NCBI GenBank assembly: GCA_022729775.1
Contig: DZBA01000032.1
Coordinates: 1-15,945, forward strand
Direction of reading: 5' to 3'
Source of the DNA: Anaerolinea thermophila
GTDB lineage: Bacteria > Chloroflexota > Anaerolineae > Anaerolineales > Villigracilaceae
Length of the DNA stretch: 15,945 nt
Part shown: in pieces, positions 6,632 through 14,203 of the stretch
Numbering within the stretch: position 1 is the first letter of the stretch
Layout of the letters: each line of letters starts with the position of its first letter
Position numbers and translations under genes: made by a program
Notes under the pieces: generated by a model
Database searches by the model: none
Told to the model about the DNA's origin: nothing
Seen by the model: only the letters and a program-made list of their open reading frames with translations

Positions 6632-8593
6632 ATGAAAAATTGGTTTTTACAGTTACCTGAAACAATGAACCGACAGCCGCGCAGTGGTCATGTTTTTGCG
6701 CGTCAATTTTGGGATAACACGCTCCGCACGAAGTTGACCATCCTCTTTTTTGCAGTCAGTATTGTGCCGCTGGCTATTTTGACTCTTATTAATTACCTGA
6801 ACAACCGCGCAATTCTTATCAATACGGCAAATGATGGATTGTCCACAGCGGCATCGTCAACGGCTAGCCAGCTGGATGGATACTTCACGCAAAAGTTGAA
6901 CACGGTCAGTTCAGAGGCGCAACTCCCAAACATTGTGGATTACCTTTCGCTCTCTTCCAGCGTCAAAGTGGGCGGTGTGGACTATATAGCCATACAGGAA
7001 TTTATTCGCATATTGGCGCAGCAAGACCCTAATTACATCCGCTCGATCGCCATTTTAGATGTGCGCGGAAAAGTCATGGTGGATACCAACTCCGGCAATA
7101 TCAATGCGGATATGTCAGATGCAAGCTACTTTCAAGCGGTGATGAAAACCGGGCTGCGGCATGTCTCTTCGCTTGAATTTGATCCGCAATCTGGAGCGCC
7201 TTATCTCTATTTCGCCGCGCCTGTGCGCGATGCCAGCGGCGCAATCATCGGCGTATTAAGTAAACAATACAATGCCTCTGTGCTTCAGGCATCCATTGCC
7301 AAAAATACCGGGCTGGCAGGCGAAGAGTCTTATCCGATTTTATTGGATCAAAACCATCTTCGTCTCGCAGACGGTTTTGATGCGGCATTGGCTTATAAAA
7401 CGCTCGCTCCGCTTGAGCCGCAGCGCGTTGCCGAATTGCAGGCAAAACGTTTGCTTCCCCCTGTTGACGCGAATGAACTATCCACCAACTTGATTGACTT
7501 CGACACAAAATTAAATCAAGTAGATACCCAGCCATTCTTTTCCGCTGAAATACACGCCGCCGCTTTAGACGAAGAACAGATTGCTACAGCAAATATGACC
7601 ACTCAACCGTGGGTGGTTGTCTTTGCCCAATCGAAGAAAGTGTTTTTAGAGCCAATCACCATGCAGGCGCGTAACAACATCATCATTATGACTCTGCTTG
7701 GCATTCTGGCTGCTGTGCTGGGATTTTTTGTGTCCCAAACAGTCGCAAGCCCAATCATCCGCTTGACCGAAACCGCAGAAGCAATTCACGAAGGAAACCT
7801 GACTTTATCTGCCGAAGTCGAATCAAAGGATGAGATTGGCATGTTGGCAATTGCCTTCAATGATATGACGCGGCAATTGCGCGACTTTATCAACTCGCTT
7901 GAAAAGCGCGTGGCGGACCGTACTGCCGCTGCCGAAAACGCGCGTGCGGAATCTGAATCCGCGCGGAAAGACCTCGAAGCGCAGGTTTGGCTTGCCACCG
8001 GGCAAACCCAGCTAGCCGATATGATGCGCGGCGAGCAAAATATCCCAAATCTTGCGGAAAATCTCATTTCGTTGGTGTGTCGTTATACGGGCGCGCAGGC
8101 AGGCGCGTTGTACTTGTTGAACGGGAAAACATTAACGCTTGCAGGCAGCTACGCCTTTGTAGTGCGGACAGGTTTTGATGGCGTCTTTGAAATAGGCGAA
8201 GGTTTGGTCGGGCAGGCGGCTATAAACGGCAGCCTCACATATTTCGATGATATCCCGTCAGACGCGCTGGAGATTTCTACAGGGTTGGCAAATATCAAGC
8301 CGCGTCAAGTTGCTGCTGTGCCTTTTTCTACGAATGGCGAAGTGGTCGGCGTAATCGAATTGGCGACCCTTTCTGAATTTACCCCGCTTCACCTTGAATT
8401 ATGGAATCGCGTATCAGAGAGTATTGGCGTTGCGTTTCGCGCGGTGCAAACCCGCCAGCGCCTTGCTGATTTATTAATGGAATCGCAGCAGCAGGCAGAG
8501 GAACTTCAAGCGCAGGAGGAAGAACTGCGCGCCGCAAATGAAGAATTGCACGCGCAGGCTGAGAACCTTCTTGTAAAACGGCAGCGCGCTTAA
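6632..8593 (+). CDS. Double-Cache-HAMP-GAF sensor protein ending in a coiled coil, no kinase
   Basis: Predicted membrane sensor of 653 residues. TM1 (about 34-57) is followed by a large extracytoplasmic region (58-345) with the hallmarks of dCache_1: an N-terminal helix, the strand IAILDVRGKVMVDTNSG, then YLYFAAPVRDASGAIIGVLS, and a second lobe ending PWVVVFAQS. TM2 (about 347-368), a HAMP domain (about 366-422, with SKDEIGMLAIAFNDM), the LEKRVADRT coil, a GAF domain (about 465-608, with GEGLVGQAA) and a coil (610-653) follow. Cache domains usually bind amino acids, organic acids or amines. Without the GAF it would look like a chemoreceptor or kinase input half, but it has neither an MCP signalling tip nor HisKA. 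The ribosome binding site is weak (AAGAAG). The hybrid kinase gene starts 28 bases later, making it the closest partner candidate. Confidence 0.9.
   Translation: MKNWFLQLPETMNRQPRSGHVFARQFWDNTLRTKLTILFFAVSIVPLAILTLINYLNNRAILINTANDGLSTAASSTASQLDGYFTQKLNTVSSEAQLPNIVDYLSLSSSVKVGGVDYIAIQEFIRILAQQDPNYIRSIAILDVRGKVMVDTNSGNINADMSDASYFQAVMKTGLRHVSSLEFDPQSGAPYLYFAAPVRDASGAIIGVLSKQYNASVLQASIAKNTGLAGEESYPILLDQNHLRLADGFDAALAYKTLAPLEPQRVAELQAKRLLPPVDANELSTNLIDFDTKLNQVDTQPFFSAEIHAAALDEEQIATANMTTQPWVVVFAQSKKVFLEPITMQARNNIIIMTLLGILAAVLGFFVSQTVASPIIRLTETAEAIHEGNLTLSAEVESKDEIGMLAIAFNDMTRQLRDFINSLEKRVADRTAAAENARAESESARKDLEAQVWLATGQTQLADMMRGEQNIPNLAENLISLVCRYTGAQAGALYLLNGKTLTLAGSYAFVVRTGFDGVFEIGEGLVGQAAINGSLTYFDDIPSDALEISTGLANIKPRQVAAVPFSTNGEVVGVIELATLSEFTPLHLELWNRVSESIGVAFRAVQTRQRLADLLMESQQQAEELQAQEEELRAANEELHAQAENLLVKRQRA
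8483..8563 (+). repeat. Direct repeat copy 2: conserved coil-coding segment
   Basis: These 81 bases encode residues 618-644 of the dCache-HAMP-GAF protein, identical in protein sequence to residues 471-497 of the 2699-4210 product. Eight silent differences separate the copies. The kinase at 8622-12107 has a related but not identical segment at about residues 404-430 (HEEELKSINEELQVQAE). Confidence 0.85.
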
Positions 8594-8621
8594 GCGCGGT
8601 TGATCAAAGGATGAACATACG

Positions 8622-11600
8622 ATGAATGAATCACAAACTTACACGCCAGAAAGCGAATCCCCGTTGGATGATTTTCTCACCGATTGGAGGCACACGCTTG
8701 CGCGCAACCTGTTTCGCACAATCACCCTTGTCAGCCTTCCCGCGTTTCTTGCTGCCTCTTATTATGCCTACGACGAAGGAACTTACTCTTATCTTCCTGT
8801 TTACATTTTGCTGCTTGTCGTCATGCTGGTTGTTGCTTTTTGGAACAAAGTTTCGGATGGCACAAGAATCTGGTTTTTGCTTGGGCTGGTTTATTTTGTC
8901 GTGCTGCTTGATTTTTACACAGAGGGACGCGGCTCGCTTGCGCGGTCTTTCATCCTCGCCTTTGCTTTTTTGTCCGCTGTGTTCTTCGGCAGGCGCGGAG
9001 CGGTCATCTCTACTGTAATCAGCATATTGACCATTATCATTTTTGCAGTCCTGTTTTTAAACGGGAGCTTGCCGGATTATCAAGTTGGCTCGACGATTGC
9101 GTCAGGCTGGATTAGCAATATTATCATTGTAGGTGTTTTGATTGGCTTGATCACCTTTTCTGTAAATTATATTGTACGTAACATGACCTCGTTTATAACG
9201 AGCAGCCAAAGGTTAAATCAAGTCATCAAATTAGAGCGCGCCAGTTTGGAACAGCGCGTGCATGACCGCACTTCTGCGCTTGAATCCGCCCGCGCGGAAG
9301 CTGACCAAGCGCATACCGCCCTGCGCGCGCAATTGGATGAAACCAACGCCGTCGCGCGTATTTCCGAGTCCATGCGCGGCGAGCAGGATTTGGTCACGCT
9401 TTCGCAAACGGTCTTGCGTGAGTTGTGTAATTCACTGGGCGCGGCGATGGGCGCAATGTTTGTGCGCGAAGGCGACGTATTGCGGTTGGTGGCAAGTTAC
9501 GCATATACGCGCCGTAAAAATATTTCAAATGGCTTTTATCTGGGCGAGGGGTTGGTCGGGCAGGCTGCGCTGGAAAAGCAGACCATCCTCATCGCTAACG
9601 CGCCCGCCGATTATGTCAGCGTTGCTTCGGGCATGGTGGAATTTGCGCCGCGCGTCATCATGGCGGTTCCATTCATCCGCGATGAGAATGTGATTGGCGT
9701 CATTGAACTTGCGTCCTTGAAGGAATTTACTGACAGTCAGATGACGCTGCTCAATAAAGCGCTGGAAAATATTGCCATCGCGTTCAGCACCGCGCAGGCG
9801 CGCGCGCAGATCAACACGCTGCTCGAACAAACACAGCTGCAGGCTCAAGAATTGCGTGTTCACGAAGAAGAATTGAAGTCCATCAATGAGGAATTGCAAG
9901 TGCAGGCGGAGAATTTGCGCGCTTCGCAAGACCGGCTGCGCAAACAGCAGAAAGACCTTGAATCAGCCAACGCCGAATTGGAAGAACGCGCCAACACATT
10001 ACAGCAGCAGCGCGCCGTCCTCGACCAGCAAAACCGTGATTTGACAGAAGCGCAGGCTGAACTGCATCGCAAAGCGGAAGAACTGACTCTGGCAAATAAA
10101 TACAAATCAGAATTCCTTGCCAATATGAGTCACGAATTGCGCACGCCTTTGAACAGCCTGCTTATTCTTGCGCGCATGTTCGCCGACAATGATGAAGGCA
10201 ACCTCACCAACGACCAGGTTGAATCTGCAAAAATCATTTTCAACAGCGGAACGGATTTGCTCAACCTCATCAATGAAATCCTTGACCTGTCCAAAGTGGA
10301 AGCGGGTCGCATGACCTTCCACTTTGCGCCGATGGAATTGCGCAATCTTGCAAATAATATGCGCGTTATTTTTGGACATGTCGCGGAAGAAAAGAATTTG
10401 AATTTCGATGTTTCGCTTGCGGATGGGTTGCCCGCCAGCATCGAATCTGACCAGCAGCGCGTGGAACAAATTGTCAAGAACTTTTTATCTAATGCCTTCA
10501 AATTCACATCAGAAGGCGCGGTTAAACTCAGCATCGAGCCTGTGGGCGATATGGTCGCCATCCGCGTGAGTGATTCCGGAATCGGCATGACGCCCGAACA
10601 GCAAACGCGCGTCTTTGAAGCCTTTCAACAGGCGGATGGTTCCACCAGCCGCAAGTACGGCGGCACGGGGTTGGGCTTGACCATCTCGCGCGAGTTGGCG
10701 CTTCGACTCGGCGGGCGGATTGAACTGCAAAGTGAGCTGGAAAAGGGCAGCACATTTACACTCTGTTTGCCAGCCAAGCATGTCGGCGCAGTCATTGAGG
10801 TTGAGCCAAAGGCAGGCGATGCGAAACCTGCTTTTGAAGAGGACAGCGCGCGCTATAAAAAACTTCCCACATCCCAAGCCACTTCAAGCGCCAAATCTTT
10901 TATCGAAGACGACCGCGCGCAAATCAAATCTGGCGATAAAGTTTTGTTGATTATCGAAGACGATGCGAATTTTGCAAAAGTTGTCATGGACTATGGGCAT
11001 CGCAAAGATTTCAAATGCCTCGCTGCGGGTGATGGCGAAAGCGGGTTGACGCTTGCAAAAACACACACGCCCGACGCGATTTTGCTCGATCTGAAATTGC
11101 CGGGCATGAGCGGCTGGGATGTGCTGGACGCGCTTAAGCACGATTCCGCGCTGCGGCATATCACTGTGCATATCTTGTCCGCGTCTGAGCAAACTATGGA
11201 TGCGTACAAGCGCGGCGCGTTGGGTTTCCTTGCCAAGCCGGTCAGCCAGGAAGGTTTGGAAGGTGTCTTTGAAAAAATCGGCGAATTCCTCGCGCGCAAT
11301 ATTCGCACGCTGCTGATTGTGGAAGATGACTCCGGTTTGCGTTACAGCGTGCGCCAGTTATTGGGCGGCAGCGATGTGAAAATCAATGAGGCGGAGAGCG
11401 GTAATTCCGCGATGGAACTGCTCCGCAGCCAGCAATTCGACTGCATGATTCTCGATTTGAGTTTGCCCGACATGACCGGCTTTGAATTGCTCAGCCGTAT
11501 TCATCAGGATGAAACAATCAATAAATGCCCGGTCATTGTGTACACAGGTCAGGAATTGAGCGAGCAGGAAAATGAGCAACTGCTCAAATACGCGAACAGC

Positions 11601-12107
11601 GTCATCATCAAAGGCGTGAAATCACCGGAACGCCTGCTCGATGAAACCGCGCTTTTTCTGCATCGCGTTGTGGCAGAAATGCCCGAAGAAAAACAGGACA
11701 CCATCCGCAGGCTGCATGACCGCAACGCGGTATTCAAAGGCAAGCACATCCTCGTGGTGGATGACGATATGCGCAATGCTTTTGCGCTCTCGCGTTTGTT
11801 GAGCGACAAGGGCTTGAAAGTCAGTTTGGCGCGCAGCGGCGCGAAAGCCATCGAGATGCTGGAGGAAGCCAACGACATTGACCTTGTCTTGATGGATATT
11901 ATGATGCCTGAAATGGACGGCTATGAAACCATGCGGCGCATCCGCGCTCAGGTAAAATTCAAAAACCTGCCTATGCTGGCATTGACCGCCAAAGCCATGA
12001 AGGGCGATTTCGAAAAGTGCATCGAGGCAGGCGCAAATGATTACCTTTCCAAGCCGGTGGATGTGGAAAAAATATTCTCCATGCTGCGCGTCTGGTTGTA
12101 TCGTTAG
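8622..12107 (+). CDS. Hybrid histidine kinase: 6TM-GAF-coil-HisKA-HATPase-REC-REC-REC
   Basis: The only kinase in the window, 1161 residues, membrane-bound. It has six hydrophobic segments between about 30 and 185, a GAF domain (about 250-392) and a roughly 100-residue coil (393-495). HisKA follows with phospho-acceptor His504 in NMSHELRTPLNS. The HATPase domain has N-box Asn620/Asn624 (NFLSNAFKF), DSGIG from Asp651 and KYGGTGLGL from 678. Three receivers follow: REC1 (about 773-890, Asp823, with AKP), REC2 (about 895-1015, Asp945, where the usual KP reads KG in IIKGVKSPERLL) and REC3 (about 1043-1158, Asp1092, with SKP). Autophosphorylation on His504 should pass to the receivers. No Hpt domain is present here or elsewhere in the window. 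AAAGG at 8606-8610 serves as ribosome binding site, and a four-codon ATG...TGA lies between it and the start. The REC-HD-GYP gene starts 9 bases downstream. Confidence 0.95.
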   Translation: MNESQTYTPESESPLDDFLTDWRHTLARNLFRTITLVSLPAFLAASYYAYDEGTYSYLPVYILLLVVMLVVAFWNKVSDGTRIWFLLGLVYFVVLLDFYTEGRGSLARSFILAFAFLSAVFFGRRGAVISTVISILTIIIFAVLFLNGSLPDYQVGSTIASGWISNIIIVGVLIGLITFSVNYIVRNMTSFITSSQRLNQVIKLERASLEQRVHDRTSALESARAEADQAHTALRAQLDETNAVARISESMRGEQDLVTLSQTVLRELCNSLGAAMGAMFVREGDVLRLVASYAYTRRKNISNGFYLGEGLVGQAALEKQTILIANAPADYVSVASGMVEFAPRVIMAVPFIRDENVIGVIELASLKEFTDSQMTLLNKALENIAIAFSTAQARAQINTLLEQTQLQAQELRVHEEELKSINEELQVQAENLRASQDRLRKQQKDLESANAELEERANTLQQQRAVLDQQNRDLTEAQAELHRKAEELTLANKYKSEFLANMSHELRTPLNSLLILARMFADNDEGNLTNDQVESAKIIFNSGTDLLNLINEILDLSKVEAGRMTFHFAPMELRNLANNMRVIFGHVAEEKNLNFDVSLADGLPASIESDQQRVEQIVKNFLSNAFKFTSEGAVKLSIEPVGDMVAIRVSDSGIGMTPEQQTRVFEAFQQADGSTSRKYGGTGLGLTISRELALRLGGRIELQSELEKGSTFTLCLPAKHVGAVIEVEPKAGDAKPAFEEDSARYKKLPTSQATSSAKSFIEDDRAQIKSGDKVLLIIEDDANFAKVVMDYGHRKDFKCLAAGDGESGLTLAKTHTPDAILLDLKLPGMSGWDVLDALKHDSALRHITVHILSASEQTMDAYKRGALGFLAKPVSQEGLEGVFEKIGEFLARNIRTLLIVEDDSGLRYSVRQLLGGSDVKINEAESGNSAMELLRSQQFDCMILDLSLPDMTGFELLSRIHQDETINKCPVIVYTGQELSEQENEQLLKYANSVIIKGVKSPERLLDETALFLHRVVAEMPEEKQDTIRRLHDRNAVFKGKHILVVDDDMRNAFALSRLLSDKGLKVSLARSGAKAIEMLEEANDIDLVLMDIMMPEMDGYETMRRIRAQVKFKNLPMLALTAKAMKGDFEKCIEAGANDYLSKPVDVEKIFSMLRVWLYR

Positions 12108-12116
12108 AGGCTCACG

Positions 12117-13154
12117 ATGTTGAAAAACGAAGCGCCCTTTGTCATTGCCAAACCTAAAATCCTCATCGTGGATGATTACGAAGATAATCTTTTCACGTTG
12201 ACGAAACTCCTGAAAGCGTTGGATGTGGACGTGCATCAGGCGACCTCCGGCGATGCCGCGCTTGCGCTTGCGCTCGACCACGATTTTTGCGTTGCGATTC
12301 TCGATGTGCAAATGCCGGGCATGACCGGCTACGAGCTCGCCGAGTTGCTGCGCGGAAATGAATCCACCTCCAAACTTCCGATCATCTTTTTGAGCGCAAT
12401 GTATTCGGATGAATATCACCACCGCAAAGGATACGATGCGGGCGCGGTGGATTTTTTAAGCAAGCCGTACATCCCTGATATTTTGCTCAGCAAAGTGCGC
12501 GTATTTATCAGCCTGTACGAACAGCGGCTGCAGCTCGAATCATGGGGTCACTGGCTTGAATTTCTCGTCGCCGAACGCACCGATGAATTGTCGCAGTCGT
12601 ATAACGATACATTGTTAGGTTGGGCAAAGGCATTGGAATTGCGCGAGCGCGAAACCGCCGGTCACAGTCATCGCGTGGTTGAGTTGACGTTGAAAATAAC
12701 GAAGGAAATCGGCATTTCAGCGGAAAAACAAATTCACATCCACCGCGGCGCGCTGCTGCATGACATTGGCAAAATGGGCGTTTCGGATACCATCCTGCTC
12801 AAACCTGATTCACTGACGCCGGGAGAATGGGAAGAAATGCGCAAGCATCCCGTGTATGCTTATGAATTACTGCGCCATATTAAATTTCTCGAACCCGCGT
12901 TGAACATCCCGTACGCGCACCATGAAAAATGGGACGGGACGGGATATCCGCGCGGACTGAAAGGCGAGGAAATCCCGCTGGAGGCGCGCATCTTTGCCCT
13001 CGCGGATGTATGGGACGCGCTGACTTCAAACCGCCCCTATCGTAAAGCAATGCCGCGCAGCGAAGCGATTCAGTATATCCGCGACCAATGCGGAACACAC
13101 TTTGACCCGAATCTTGTCGAGCGTTTTGTCCGCATGATGGAGCGGGACGCTTAA
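12117..13154 (+). CDS. Response regulator with HD-GYP phosphodiesterase domain (RpfG-like)
   Basis: Predicted cytoplasmic response regulator of 345 residues that should hydrolyse cyclic di-GMP when activated. The receiver domain (about 14-130) has phospho-acceptor Asp63 in AILDVQMPG and FLSKP near the end. After a short helix the HD-GYP domain (about 160-340) contains H183 in AGHSHRV, the HD pair 215-216 followed by Lys219 (LLHDIGKMG), His268/His269 in HHEKWDG, the GYP at 276-278 and Asp297 in ALADVWDALTSNRPYR. All the residues expected for an active metal site are visible. GAGG at 12107-12110, overlapping the kinase stop codon, is its ribosome binding site, so it is tightly coupled to the kinase and is the most likely phosphorylation target. 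Its receiver is a close paralogue of the one in the next gene. Confidence 0.94.
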   Translation: MLKNEAPFVIAKPKILIVDDYEDNLFTLTKLLKALDVDVHQATSGDAALALALDHDFCVAILDVQMPGMTGYELAELLRGNESTSKLPIIFLSAMYSDEYHHRKGYDAGAVDFLSKPYIPDILLSKVRVFISLYEQRLQLESWGHWLEFLVAERTDELSQSYNDTLLGWAKALELRERETAGHSHRVVELTLKITKEIGISAEKQIHIHRGALLHDIGKMGVSDTILLKPDSLTPGEWEEMRKHPVYAYELLRHIKFLEPALNIPYAHHEKWDGTGYPRGLKGEEIPLEARIFALADVWDALTSNRPYRKAMPRSEAIQYIRDQCGTHFDPNLVERFVRMMERDA

Positions 13155-13161
13155 CTACGCC

Positions 13162-13176
13162 GATTATCGTATAATC
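13162..13176 (+). promoter_or_regulatory. Small palindrome containing a TATAAT box
   Basis: GATTAT and ATAATC form perfect 6-base arms around CGT. The right part contains TATAAT at 13170-13175, a consensus -10 box 23 bases before the next start codon. No -35 hexamer or extended -10 TG is present at the expected distance. It may be a promoter, with the palindrome as an operator, giving the last gene some independent expression, or it may be chance in a 44-base AT-rich gap. Confidence 0.3.
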
Positions 13177-13198
13177 AAACTATTCAAATGAGGTTGCC

Positions 13199-14137
13199 AT
13201 GAGTGAAAAAACAAAAATCCTGATTGTGGACGATAAACCTGAAAATCTGTTTGCTTTGGAAAAAATCCTTCAAAAATTAGACGTGCAGGTCTGTCAGGCT
13301 AAGTCAGGAAACGAAGCGCTGGGCTTGACATTGGAACATGAGTTTTGCATGGCAATTGTAGATGTGCAAATGCCGGAAATGGACGGCTATGAACTGGTTG
13401 ACCTGATGCGCGGAAATGAAATTACCGCCAGTTTGCCGGTCATCTTTGTCAGCGCGATTTTTTCGGATGAATATCATCACCGCAAGGGATATGACTCCGG
13501 CGCTGTGGATTTTATGAGCAAGCCCTTCATCCCGGAAATTTTGCTTAGCAAGATAAAAGTTTTCATCGAGCTGTACAACCAACGCAAAAAATTACAGGAT
13601 TTGGTCGAAGAACTCAACCGCGCCAATTTGACCCTCACGCGCCATGCCATGCAGTTGGAGACCAGTAATAAAATCGGGCGGCAAATTACCAGCATTCTCG
13701 ATTTGAAGCAGCTTCTTCCTCAAATCTTGAATATTATTCAATCCCAGTTTAACTATACGTTTGTCAGTATCTGGCTGGTCAACGACGCGCGCGATGCGAT
13801 TATTCTTGAAGCCAGCACTTCGTTTGATGTTTCCAGCGGAGCGAGTATTCCCATGTCTCATGACGGGTTGGTAGCCAAAAGCTGCCGCGCCAGTGAAGTC
13901 GCGTTGGAAAATAAGGCGTCCACTACCGCGAATTACGTCCCCACACCAGGGATGAGAATGGTCGGCTCGGAACTTGCCCTTCCGCTCAAAATACAAAATG
14001 AAACCATTGGCGCGTTGGATATTCAAAGCGAGCGCCCGCAGGCATTCACGCCCGAAGATGTGATTGCGCTCGATACGCTTGCCTCCCAAATTGTGATTGC
14101 CGTCCGCAACGCGCGTTTGTATTCAAAAGCAAAGTAA
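13199..14137 (+). CDS. Receiver-GAF protein without a catalytic output domain
   Basis: Predicted cytoplasmic protein of 312 residues. The receiver domain (about 8-125) has Asp55 in AIVDVQMPEMDG, with FMSKP. A helix (about 125-160) and a GAF domain (about 160-305, with SIWLVNDARDAIILEAST and ERPQAFTPEDV) complete it. The receiver shares long stretches with that of the HD-GYP protein, including DEYHHRKGYD and GAVDF, so the two arose by duplication. Relatives of this GAF are usually followed by a kinase or GGDEF domain; here the protein ends after NARLYSKAK. It may act as a phosphorylation-controlled GAF adaptor or a phosphate sink. Its GAF is not of the GEGLVG subtype found in the membrane proteins. 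GAGG at 13190-13193 is a good ribosome binding site. Confidence 0.9.
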   Translation: MSEKTKILIVDDKPENLFALEKILQKLDVQVCQAKSGNEALGLTLEHEFCMAIVDVQMPEMDGYELVDLMRGNEITASLPVIFVSAIFSDEYHHRKGYDSGAVDFMSKPFIPEILLSKIKVFIELYNQRKKLQDLVEELNRANLTLTRHAMQLETSNKIGRQITSILDLKQLLPQILNIIQSQFNYTFVSIWLVNDARDAIILEASTSFDVSSGASIPMSHDGLVAKSCRASEVALENKASTTANYVPTPGMRMVGSELALPLKIQNETIGALDIQSERPQAFTPEDVIALDTLASQIVIAVRNARLYSKAK

Positions 14138-14155
14138 GAACAAACTTCATTACAT

Positions 14156-14200
14156 ATTACGCAACACGCATTACGTATCACGTAATGCGTGTTGCGTAAT
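14156..14200. terminator. Perfect 21-bp hairpin between convergent genes
   Basis: The arms 14156-14176 and 14180-14200 are perfectly complementary with the three-base loop ATC; the loop end reads CATTACGT-ATC-ACGTAATG. It lies 18 bases past the stop of the REC-GAF gene and 3 bases past the stop of the acyl-CoA ligase gene on the other strand. The position suits a bidirectional terminator. On the + strand it is followed by a pyrimidine-rich stretch (ACTTTCCCTCTTCTTT) but not a clean T-run; on the - strand no T-run follows. The iterated TTACGCAACACGCATTACG wording suggests a dispersed palindromic repeat family that has been co-opted or simply tolerated here. Confidence 0.6.
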
Positions 14201-14203
14201 GTA

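Noticed and set aside
8611..8625. Four-codon leader frame (ATG to TGA) just before the hybrid kinase
   Set aside because: It overlaps the kinase start and has the ribosome binding site immediately adjacent to it, too close to be used. It is probably incidental and is mentioned only in the kinase entry.
11622..12422. Open frame of 266 codons on the - strand across the kinase/HD-GYP junction
   Set aside because: It runs opposite two well-supported genes and its composition is that of an antisense shadow of receiver domains; it has no ribosome binding site or family resemblance.
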